Positions 1 through 4,843 of a stretch of DNA of 5,213 nt are shown here, one piece after another (the first letter of the stretch is position 1; each line of letters begins with the position of its first letter). Source of the DNA: Myxococcales bacterium (GTDB taxonomy: Bacteria > Myxococcota > Myxococcia > Myxococcales > Myxococcaceae); contig PMBV01000536.1 of assembly GCA_003153055.1 (NCBI GenBank), forward strand, positions 1-5,213, read 5' to 3'. The translations under genes were made by a program, and so were the position numbers. A model generated the notes under the pieces. That model had not been told where the DNA came from and ran no database searches. It saw only the letters and a list, made by a program, of their open reading frames with translations.

Positions 1-384
1 CATCATCTCCATGATGGTTTGCCGCAGCTCCCCCCGCTCGATGCTGTCCTCCAGTGCCTCGTCGGACATGCGCACCTCGGCCTTGAAGAGCCGCGCGTCG
101 AGCTCCACCTCGGAGAAGTCCGGCTTCACCCTGTCCGTCGGGCCCAGCGCCGTCCCCTCTTGGCCCGCTCGGAGGATGCGGCTGCCGAAGCGGATTTTCG
201 ACAGCTGCTGCTTGGGGGAGGCCATGGGAGTGACGGTGGCCATCTGCATCAGGACGGACTGCTTGATGAGAAGGCGCATGAACTTCTGCGCCTGGGCCGG
301 AAGGAGGAGCCCGCCGCCAGTCGTCAAGTCGGCCAGGGCGAGGTCCGCCTTCTCGAGGATGGTTCGGTTGTCGAGGTAACTCAA
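1..384 (-). CDS. Major capsid protein, HK97 fold, N-terminal part (3' end outside window)
   Basis: 128 codons are open to the left window edge. The protein forms the icosahedral shell. Features I recognise from capsid proteins of PBSX-like siphophages: '[19 protein letters not shown]' (17-35), '[19 protein letters not shown]' (51-69, the N-arm and start of the E-loop-type region), '[11 protein letters not shown]' (70-80), then '[21 protein letters not shown]' split as 93-103 and 104-113, continuing to 'SIERGEL' (114-120). The only in-frame start between the upstream stop (435-433) and the conserved N-terminus is TTG at 384-382; the next Met is residue 36, inside the conserved part. A weak GAG lies seven bases before the TTG. 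There is no long N-terminal delta domain, consistent with a separate scaffold gene upstream. The frame lacks any ATG near its start, so automated calling may miss or shorten it. Confidence 0.85.
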   Translation of the reverse strand, partial: MSYLDNRTILEKADLALADLTTGGGLLLPAQAQKFMRLLIKQSVLMQMATVTPMASPKQQLSKIRFGSRILRAGQEGTALGPTDRVKPDFSEVELDARLFKAEVRMSDEALEDSIERGELRQTIMEMM

Positions 385-390
385 TCGTAT

Positions 391-402
391 TCTCGCAAGA
401 GA
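391..402. repeat. Spacer hairpin, copy B (before the capsid start)
   Basis: TCTC (391-394) pairs with GAGA (399-402) around a four-base loop, at the same relative place as the hairpin at 661-676 but weaker and with a different loop. On the mRNA its 3' arm (GAGA) overlaps the only Shine-Dalgarno-like bases before the capsid TTG start. Confidence 0.4.
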
Positions 403-432
403 GGAGTGGTGGGGCTGAAAGGAGTGGCCGCG

Positions 433-617
433 TCAGGCGTCACGCAGGGAGACGGCCGCGTCGCCGCTCTCCCCGTCGTTGGATTGATTGAGATTCATCG
501 AGCAGCCGATGTCTTCGTTGGCGGCTGGCTCGTGGTGACGGCCTCAGCGGGCTCGGTGCTATTGGGCGGCTCGAGATGTCTCTCGATGCAGCCCAGGCAA
601 TACTGCTGCTCCTTCAG
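433..617 (-). pseudogene. Remnant of a duplicated scaffold-gene 3' end
   Basis: Minus-strand translation gives 'LKEQQYCLGCIE' and 'EPAEAVT', matching 'VKEQQQRLGKVE' and 'APAEAVT' of the scaffold protein. After a one-base deletion another frame gives 'ANEDIGCSMNLNQ' matching 'ANEDVGWPMDLNQ', ending at a TGA (435-433) equivalent to the scaffold stop. The frameshift, loss of the conserved Trp, and changes at all codon positions show it is not maintained as protein. No start codon or ribosome site belongs to it. Its last frame is also the capsid frame, so its TGA is the nearest in-frame stop upstream of the capsid start. Confidence 0.8.
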
Positions 618-643
618 TCCTCCGCGAGACACGGGAGGGTACG

Positions 644-887
644 GCGACTCAGCCGCGCTTCCCCTCGAGAGAGGGGCGGCGCGACCGAAGGGGTGGCTAT
701 GTCAGACGTCGTGGAAGGAAACGGCCTTGTCGACGCTCTCCCTGTCCTTGGGTTGGTTGAGGTCCATCGGCCAGCCGACGTCTTCATTGGCGGGCTTGGC
801 CTTGGTGACGGCCTCAGCGGGCGCAGCGCTGTTGGGCAGCCCGAAGTGCTTCTCGACTTTGCCCAGGCGCTGCTGCTGCTCCTTCAC
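644..887. repeat. Tandem duplication, intact copy (scaffold 3' end plus spacer)
   Basis: This segment holds the last 62 codons of the scaffold gene (702-887) and the 58 bases after its stop. It is similar to 376-617 at a spacing of 268-270 bases. The longest exact match I found is 20 bases (803-822 against 533-552). Hand alignment of the coding part gives 42 mismatches and one gap in 186 columns, about 77% identity. The spacer part is less alike but still alignable. Confidence 0.85.
661..676. repeat. Spacer hairpin, copy A (after the scaffold stop)
   Basis: CCCCTC (661-666) pairs with GAGGGG (671-676) around a four-base loop. It lies 26-41 bases after the scaffold stop on the minus strand. 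No T-tract follows, so it is not a standard terminator. Confidence 0.5.
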
Positions 888-1499
888 GGTCTCGGTGAGT
901 GCCTGGAAGGACTCGGCCAGCTTCCCCAGGGCGTCGGCCACTGGCGCGGGCGCCGCGGCCGGCTCGATCGGCGCCACGGGCGCACGCTTCTCAGGGGGCA
1001 CAGCCTTCTTGGCGAAGGCGGCCAGGCGAGAGATGGCCTCCTTGGCCGCGGTGACGTCTGCGGCGAGGTTGGTGGTGGTGGCGGACCCGTTGGTGTCCGC
1101 GGCCGGGGCCTCGTCGGGCGTCGGGGCCAGGCCGGCGTGCTTCAAGACGTCCTCGGCGGTGGTGCGGAGTTGCTCCGCGAGGGAGGCCAGGCGCTCATCG
1201 GCCCCGCCTGCGCCGGTGGAGCCCAGCAACTCGACGATGGCGGTGAGGCTCTCCAGGGCGGCGATGGCGGCGTCCAAGGGCGAGTCGTCCTCCGTCTCAG
1301 TGTCCTCGCTGGTGTCGTCGGCGCTGTCGGTGGCGGCCTTCTCGGCCGTGGCTTCGGTGGTGTCGTCCATCCCGTCGTCCCTCTTCACAATGAGAAAGCG
1401 GTGGTTGTTGGCGGCTCGGTCAACGAGGGAGACTTCCTCGACAACCATGTCGACGAGGCGGTGCACGCCCTCGCCAGCGTCCTTGGTGGTGCCTGTCAT
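702..1499 (-). CDS. Scaffold-like phage head protein with protease-type 'EVSLVDRAAN' N-terminus
   Basis: A 265-residue acidic, Ala/Glu/Thr-rich protein directly before the capsid gene, the usual place for a scaffold. Residues 12-40 ('VHRLVDMVVEEVSLVDRAAN' then 'NHRFLIVKR') resemble the segment that follows the catalytic serine in S78/XkdF proteases. Next come a very acidic Asp/Thr/Glu linker (41-73), helical Ala/Leu-rich segments (75-122), an Ala/Pro linker with a further helix (145-165), and a coiled-coil-like helix 'LAESFQALTETVKEQQQRL' (194-212). The C-terminus (240-265) carries 'VGWPMDLNQPKDRE', a possible capsid-contact tail as C-terminal helices are in known scaffolds. The start codon overlaps the upstream stop (ATGA), implying reinitiation. 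The scaffold role is inferred from position and composition; a protease-accessory or decoration role is possible. Part of its 3' end is duplicated downstream. Confidence 0.65.
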   Translation of the reverse strand: MTGTTKDAGEGVHRLVDMVVEEVSLVDRAANNHRFLIVKRDDGMDDTTEATAEKAATDSADDTSEDTETEDDSPLDAAIAALESLTAIVELLGSTGAGGADERLASLAEQLRTTAEDVLKHAGLAPTPDEAPAADTNGSATTTNLAADVTAAKEAISRLAAFAKKAVPPEKRAPVAPIEPAAAPAPVADALGKLAESFQALTETVKEQQQRLGKVEKHFGLPNSAAPAEAVTKAKPANEDVGWPMDLNQPKDRESVDKAVSFHDV

Positions 1500-2836
1500 G
1501 CGGCCTCTGGCTGGGGCTGGGCGTCAGGCGCCTCGGGTGGCTGTGGCTGGGCTGGGGCGGTGGCCGACTCCGCGGCGCGCGTTGGCTCGGGAATCTTCCG
1601 CGCCGTCCCGCCGATGCTGAAGCCCGTCAGGTCGCCGCCCTTCACCCGCTCCCACAAGTCGTCGGAGAGAATGCGCACGGCCAGCATCCAGGTGCCCCGG
1701 CGCACGTTGACGTCGCCCACGGTGAAGTCGGTGGGGGCGAGGTAGGACTCGAGCACCTTCACCTGGCCGTTGACGCGCATGCGGTGCATGAGGCCCAGGC
1801 CCCCGAATTCCTCCATGAAGCGGTGGGCGGCCTCGCGGATTTCATCGACGGAGTAGATGTCGCCCTGGGCGTCCACCACCTCGGGCTCGAGGACGATGCC
1901 CATGACGTAGCGCTCGTCATTCGGGTCCACGCCCTTGAGGAGCTGCGTGGGCTTCTCGAAGTCGGCCTCGTCGAGGGGACACAGCCAGTCGTCGATGGAC
2001 TTGGTGGTGGGCTGGTAGTTCGCCACCAGCAACTGAGTCAGCACCGTGGAGCCGCCCACGCCTCGCATCGCGGAGATGGTGCGGGGTGTACGGATGCGCT
2101 TGGCCCAGAAGTCCGAATTCTTCACCATGGCGGGGAAGCGGCCTCGGATGCCGTAGGTGATGAGGAATCTGCCCTTCAGCGACTTGAGCAGCTTGAAGAA
2201 GCGCTCCTCGTCGAAGTCCGACTCGCCGACGTCGACGTCGTACCCGGGGTACGGCGGATCCAAGAAGAAGGCGGTGTCCTTGGAGTCGTACTTCCGGACG
2301 ACTTTCTCGTAGTCGCCGCCGTACACCTTCACCTTCTTGAGGCGGGGGGCGAATTGCTCGATGCGCTTCACCGTCTTGGCTTGGACGCCGACGGAGGAGG
2401 GGCTGAAGCTGCGGCCCCTCATCTTCCCGTAGGAGAAGTGCGTCAGGTAGAGGAAGCGGTGGAGGCGCTCCACGTCGCTCGAGGGCTTCGCGTCGAGGAG
2501 CCCCTTGAACGTCTTCTCGTCCCCCACCCAGGGCTTCTTCTTGAGGCAGGAGAGTTCGGCCGGCGTCAGCTTCTTGAGGAGCCGGTACGCCTCGGAGATG
2601 GCTGGGTCCGCGTCGTTGATGACTTCGACTTGGGAGGGCTCCTTGGCGAAGAGCACCGCGGCGGAGCCGGCGAAGGGCTCCACGTATGTCTTGTGGGCGG
2701 GGAGCATCGCCACCAGCCTGTCGGCCAGGCGCTTCTTCCCCGCGGGGGAGCCCCAGATGGTTTTCTCCACCGGCTCGGCCAAGTCCGCGAGGACGTCGCG
2801 TGCCCGGGCGAGGGCTGCTTCCTGACGGCTACCCAT
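1496..2836 (-). CDS. Fusion protein: DNA adenine methyltransferase (D12/Dam type) + XkdF-like prohead protease
   Basis: A 446-residue two-domain protein. Residues about 25-275 are a D12-class N6-adenine DNA methyltransferase that transfers methyl from S-adenosylmethionine: an N-terminal 'SPAGKKRL' (30-37, motif X-like), 'YVEPFAGSAAV' (51-61, motif I, cofactor site), a variable target-recognition stretch (about 90-180), 'FFLDPPYPGY' (190-199, catalytic DPPY), and 'LITYG' and 'TQLLVANY' strands. Residues about 305-413 match the XkdF-like putative serine protease domain (peptidase S78-like): 'RYVMGIVLEPEVVDAQGD' (309-326), H351 in 'LMHR' and S407 in 'TGFSIGG' as likely catalytic His and Ser. A Pro/Ala/Gln-rich tail (414-446) follows. 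The ATG overlaps the stop of the 67-aa gene, and its own stop overlaps the scaffold start, so it is probably translationally coupled at both ends. Its place between minor head and scaffold genes fits a head-maturation protease. The target sequence is unknown, and no partner endonuclease is seen. Confidence 0.88.
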   Translation of the reverse strand: MGSRQEAALARARDVLADLAEPVEKTIWGSPAGKKRLADRLVAMLPAHKTYVEPFAGSAAVLFAKEPSQVEVINDADPAISEAYRLLKKLTPAELSCLKKKPWVGDEKTFKGLLDAKPSSDVERLHRFLYLTHFSYGKMRGRSFSPSSVGVQAKTVKRIEQFAPRLKKVKVYGGDYEKVVRKYDSKDTAFFLDPPYPGYDVDVGESDFDEERFFKLLKSLKGRFLITYGIRGRFPAMVKNSDFWAKRIRTPRTISAMRGVGGSTVLTQLLVANYQPTTKSIDDWLCPLDEADFEKPTQLLKGVDPNDERYVMGIVLEPEVVDAQGDIYSVDEIREAAHRFMEEFGGLGLMHRMRVNGQVKVLESYLAPTDFTVGDVNVRRGTWMLAVRILSDDLWERVKGGDLTGFSIGGTARKIPEPTRAAESATAPAQPQPPEAPDAQPQPEAA

Positions 2837-3032
2837 GTCGAATGGCCCCCCGGCCCGCCCCCCACGCCCCCCAGGCGGGGGCTTTTCCCGCTGGGGGGCT
2901 CATGTCCTTCGGCCACACGACGGGGTTGACGCTGCCGTCCTTCCGCGAGGGCGAGGGCGCAGATGGAGCCTTTGGGTGTCCCTGGGTTGGGTTGGAGCTC
3001 TCTTGCTCGTGCGGACTCGCGGTTTCGGACAT
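2829..3032 (-). CDS. Small phage protein (67 aa) with a WPxDM motif, coupled to the methyltransferase-protease
   Basis: The family is not recognised. The ATG start has a strong GGAGG ribosome site eight bases upstream, which supports expression. The protein is hydrophilic and Pro/Ser-rich with no membrane segment or signal peptide: an acidic, polar N-terminus (1-20), a Pro/Ser linker (20-35), 'NPVVWPKDM' (36-44), then a Gly/Ala/Trp tail 'GAWGAGRG' (55-62). The WPxD motif resembles 'VGWPMDL' near the C-terminus of the scaffold-like protein two genes on. The last 15-18 codons are written by an extremely G-rich tract that also forms a hairpin and a possible G-quadruplex. The stop overlaps the next start by 8 nt (ATG...TAG), suggesting this ORF delivers ribosomes to the methyltransferase-protease gene. 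It may be a leader-like coupling ORF, a small head protein, or both. Confidence 0.6.
   Translation of the reverse strand: MSETASPHEQESSNPTQGHPKAPSAPSPSRKDGSVNPVVWPKDMSPPAGKAPAWGAWGAGRGAIRHG
2846..2872 (-). promoter_or_regulatory. Potential G-quadruplex just upstream of the methyltransferase-protease start
   Basis: The minus strand, which is the mRNA sense, has four G-runs of 6, 6, 3 and 6 bases separated by loops of 3, 1 and 2 bases, matching the usual G3+N1-7 quadruplex pattern. It ends nine bases before the ATG at 2836 and so covers the region where the ribosome site should be. The first G-run is also the 3' arm of the hairpin at 2866-2899, so the two structures exclude each other. Folding and regulatory effect are inferred. 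Confidence 0.5.
2866..2899. repeat. Long perfect-stem hairpin in the 67-aa gene's 3' end
   Basis: GCCCCCCAG (2866-2874) pairs perfectly with CTGGGGGGC (2891-2899). Inside it CGGG (2876-2879) pairs with CCCG (2887-2890) around a seven-base loop, with one unpaired base, giving 13 pairs in 34 nt. Read on the plus strand, part of it (2866-2886) also looks like an intrinsic terminator, GCCCCC-loop-GGGGGC followed by TTTT. No plus-strand gene is supported upstream, so it might act only against antisense transcription. Confidence 0.6.
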
Positions 3033-3040
3033 GACGTCGA

Positions 3041-3045
3041 CCTCC
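3041..3045 (-). promoter_or_regulatory. Shine-Dalgarno GGAGG that fixes the 67-aa gene start
   Basis: On the minus strand GGAGG lies eight bases before the ATG at 3032-3030. The same reading frame is open upstream to a TTG near 3056, but that start would place GGAGG inside the coding region, so the ATG at 3032 is the better choice. Confidence 0.75.
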
Positions 3046-3233
3046 ACTGGTGGCAAAGCCCTGGCGCACCGCGAGAGGGGACACGCCCACCGTTGGAATT
3101 TGCTCTGCCTTTTCCAGGGAATTTCGTGCGACCATAGGAATTCGCGCGGCTAAGCCAGGCGACTACGCGGCGCGCAGCGCAGCCAAGGCAGTTCCACGGC
3201 CTGGCAGGTGTCCCCTCGGGCGGCTGTGAGGCA

Positions 3234-3263
3234 CGCGCGGCGTTCGAGCTGTCACGCCGCACG
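3234..3263 (-). terminator. Candidate hairpin terminator after the 66-aa ORF
   Basis: GCGGCGT (3237-3243) pairs perfectly with ACGCCGC (3254-3260) around a 10-nt loop. On the minus-strand RNA the stem extends by a G-U pair and two more pairs to 3234/3263. It begins 10 nt after the stop codon at 3274. There is no U-tract after it, so it is not a standard intrinsic terminator; it could slow transcription, protect a 3' end or be chance in GC-rich DNA. Confidence 0.35.
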
Positions 3264-3273
3264 CCCTGGTCGT

Positions 3274-3474
3274 CTATTTGGTACGCGCGGTGCGCAGATC
3301 GAACCTGATTAGGAGCACGACGGTGTGACGGTCATCAGCGGGACACTGGTGGCGCCCTTCTCGGGCGTAGAGACCTTCAATCGATCGCCACATGGGCAAG
3401 CGACGAAGGCGGCGAAGCAGCTTTTCATCGACACACAACGGGTGCCCGCAAGGGCGTAGAAACAATTCGGTCAC
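3274..3474 (-). CDS. Hypothetical 66-residue basic protein
   Basis: I do not recognise this protein. It starts with GTG, and GGAG (3481-3484) sits six bases upstream, a good ribosome site. It is rich in Arg/Lys and has a Cys/His pattern, C9-x-H11-x2-C14 and H42-x-C44...H50, which might bind metal, though spacing matches no zinc finger I can name. A helical basic stretch (about 16-38) is followed by 'TVVLLIRFDL' (51-60), a likely beta strand. About two-thirds of third codon positions are G or C, against nearly nine-tenths in a counted part of the scaffold gene, so it may have come from elsewhere or may not be coding. The hairpin at 3234-3263 begins 10 nt beyond its stop. Evidence that it is a real gene is the ribosome site and layout only. 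Confidence 0.45.
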   Translation of the reverse strand: MTELFLRPCGHPLCVDEKLLRRLRRLPMWRSIEGLYAREGRHQCPADDRHTVVLLIRFDLRTARTK

Positions 3475-3504
3475 GGCAGACTCCAGGAAGGTTGGGGGTT
3501 GAGA

Positions 3505-3550
3505 GTCGGCTGCTGCTCGGTCGGCTGCTACTCGTTTCGCTGCTGCTACG
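3505..3550. repeat. 15-nt direct repeats (two near-identical units plus a degenerate third)
   Basis: Unit 1 (3505-3519) and unit 2 (3520-3534) are adjacent 15-mers of the form GTCGGCTGCTNCTCG differing at one base (G versus A). A third, looser unit (3535-3550) keeps the CGCTGCTGCTACG core. They lie 31-76 bases upstream of the GTG start of the minus-strand 66-aa ORF. The position would suit tandem regulator-binding sites, but a slippage-prone CTG-rich patch is an equally simple explanation. Confidence 0.6.
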
Positions 3551-3763
3551 ACTCTTTAGATTGGACCATAGCGGCATGAGACCTTCAAGTGGGCGTGAGT
3601 GGCCTTTCTGGGGGTGCGTATCCTCGTTGGGCGACGGGAAGCGCTGCTGGGGTTGGGTGCGCGCTGGTCGCCCGGCTCACCTCGAGCGCGAGCGCCTCTC
3701 CCTCGCCATGAACCCGAAGTGCCACCGCTGCCCGATGACATCCTTCTGGTGGCGCAACTCCAA

Positions 3764-4843
3764 TCAAGCAGCCAAGCATGTCGTGCGGCAAAGGGCGTGA
3801 AAGGGAGGGAAGCCGACTCCGGCCTCCGCAAGCCCTCGGTCAGACGCAAGGGGCCGGAAGTCGCCAGCGTCGTCACGGGTGCCGAAGGCCGAGCGGGTCA
3901 CTTCGGCGATCATCATCCGGCCCGACCCACCCTCCACGTAGAGCCGCGTGCGCCCGGTTTCAGCATCGCGCCCCTCGCGCACCCAGGGCTGCTCAAGCTT
4001 GATGTCCTCCGGCTGCTCCAGTCCCGCGACACGCTCGAAGCGCTGGAGGGCATCGGCCACCTCGAACGTCTTCCCGTGGAGGTACCGGCAGATGTGGGTG
4101 GTGCGCTCGTCCAAGACGGCCTCGATGCGGTACCGCTGGATGCCCGCCTCGGCGTAGCTGCTCATCTGCGCGAAGGAGCGCCCCCGGCCGATGAAGGAGC
4201 TCGCCACCAGCTCCCAGTAGAATGTGGAGCGCTCGATGAGTGCCGCACGGGCCGCCCGCTCGAGCTCGCCGGCGATGTCGGCCCGGCCGAGCCCCTGCTC
4301 GAGCCCCGAGGCGACGATGTCCCGGGCCTTCTCGCTAAGGCTGTCCAGGCGCCGGCCGTACTCGTCCCTGACGAAGTTGCCCTGGGAGGCCACCACGTGG
4401 GCCGCCACCCGCCTGTCGAGGGCGTTGAAGTCGGCGCCGATGGCAAGGCCCTGGCTGCGCCTCGCATGGCTCCGGGTGGCCGCCACCACCGACTCGGCCG
4501 CGTCTCCAAGGGGCACCTGGATGCGCGCCGGGATGACGGCCGTCGCTCGGCCCGCCGCCTCCATCGCTTGCGAGACGAGTCCGCGCCTCTGGGCGGCAGT
4601 TGTCTTCGCCCAGTCGACATCGAGGACGCTCACCGCGGCCCTGACTGCTTCGGCGTCGGCCTTCCCCACGGCCCGTCGGAGCCGGGCGGCGAGTAGGGCC
4701 GAGGCCCGGTCGAAGCCTTCAGGAGACCCAAGGTCCAGGGCCTTGGTGACTGGCAGCCGGAGGAAGCCCTCGAGCACCTGGTCCGCCGCCTGCCCGGCCT
4801 CGTGCAGCAGGAGGAGTCGCTCAGCTGTGGGCGGCAGACACAT
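3764..4843 (-). CDS. Phage minor head protein, Mu F / SPP1 gp7 family
   Basis: A 359-residue protein. Members of this family are minor capsid components needed for head morphogenesis, usually in a few copies near the portal. Residues 1-200 look mostly helical and little conserved. The diagnostic C-terminal domain begins near residue 215 and contains 'VLDERTTHICRYLHGKTF' (about 243-260, with D245, C252 and H256). It ends with 'FPPFHALCRTTCL' (about 345-357, with H349, C352 and C356), which corresponds to the usual P-P-x-H-x-x-C-R-(x)-x-C ending; the Cys/His residues suggest metal or disulfide stabilisation. The start is an ATG with GGAAGG five bases upstream (4849-4854), inside the end of the portal gene, so the two are likely translationally coupled. 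The protein stops two residues after the last motif, so no extra C-terminal toxin or enzyme domain is attached. Length is ordinary for the family. Confidence 0.9.
   Translation of the reverse strand: MCLPPTAERLLLLHEAGQAADQVLEGFLRLPVTKALDLGSPEGFDRASALLAARLRRAVGKADAEAVRAAVSVLDVDWAKTTAAQRRGLVSQAMEAAGRATAVIPARIQVPLGDAAESVVAATRSHARRSQGLAIGADFNALDRRVAAHVVASQGNFVRDEYGRRLDSLSEKARDIVASGLEQGLGRADIAGELERAARAALIERSTFYWELVASSFIGRGRSFAQMSSYAEAGIQRYRIEAVLDERTTHICRYLHGKTFEVADALQRFERVAGLEQPEDIKLEQPWVREGRDAETGRTRLYVEGGSGRMMIAEVTRSAFGTRDDAGDFRPLASDRGLAEAGVGFPPFHALCRTTCLAA

Larger units (their letters stand above)
376..617. repeat. Tandem duplication, decayed copy
   Basis: This is the second copy of the unit at 644-887. 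It includes a degraded scaffold 3' end (433-617), a spacer with a small hairpin, and the first codons of the capsid gene. The capsid start TTG (384-382) aligns with a CTG (652-650) in the other copy, whose next codon AGT is also shared. A few bases further on, similarity to the capsid gene fades, so the other copy probably contains a vestige of the capsid 5' end and the junction lies around 618-643. Confidence 0.8.
3033..3763. other. Weakly coding 731-bp stretch inside the head operon
   Basis: Between the minor head gene and the 67-aa gene there is no protein I recognise. The one ORF with reasonable support is the 66-aa one at 3274-3474. From 3475 to 3763 I see only 15-nt direct repeats (3505-3550). 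A 68-codon minus-strand frame that overlaps the minor head gene's end has no ribosome site. From 3033 to 3273 I see a hairpin just after the 66-aa ORF and nothing else coding. Base composition around 3280-3600 is visibly less GC-rich than the flanking genes. It could be an inserted moron, the remains of a lost gene, or untranslated leader for the downstream genes; the sequence alone does not decide. Confidence 0.6.

Noticed and set aside
19..1745. Long plus-strand ORFs of 533 and 389 codons
   Set aside because: They lie antisense to the capsid, scaffold and methyltransferase-protease genes, whose minus-strand frames show conserved family motifs. Their own translations are low-complexity and unlike any family, as is usual for antisense frames in GC-rich DNA.
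1784..2929. Plus-strand ORF of 381 codons
   Set aside because: It is antisense to the methyltransferase-protease gene and rich in His, Glu and Gly-Gly runs; no motif is recognised and the opposite frame is clearly real.
2566..3135. Minus-strand 189-codon ORF
   Set aside because: It overlaps the 67-aa and methyltransferase-protease genes in another frame, has no ribosome site, and its C-terminal half is Arg/Pro/Ser-rich shadow sequence.
3270..3312. tRNA-like T-arm 'GGTTCGATC' on the minus strand near 3300
   Set aside because: Only three of five T-stem pairs form and no acceptor, anticodon or D arm can be built around it; it is not a tRNA or a credible tRNA-derived attachment site.
3556..3600. 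Promoter-like TTGAAG and TATGGT on the minus strand upstream of the 66-aa ORF
   Set aside because: The spacing is only 12 bases, too short for a standard sigma-70 promoter, and matches to consensus are partial.
3585..3791. Minus-strand 68-codon frame overlapping the end of the minor head gene
   Set aside because: It starts with TTG or an internal ATG without a ribosome site, third-position bias is weak, and no family is recognised. A small downstream gene is possible but not supported.
3492..3800. Plus-strand 102-codon ORF with a hydrophobic Leu-rich N-terminus
   Set aside because: The Leu-rich start is produced by the CTG-rich direct repeats, the TTG start directly abuts its only purine-rich stretch, and the rest is antisense to the minor head gene.
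3599..4696. Plus-strand ORF of 365 codons
   Set aside because: It is the antisense shadow of the minor head gene, whose Mu F motifs lie on the other strand.
3764..4843. Minor head protein as a carrier of a toxin or effector domain (as in MuF-linked toxins)
   Set aside because: The protein ends two residues after the final conserved Cys, and the region downstream holds no continued domain.
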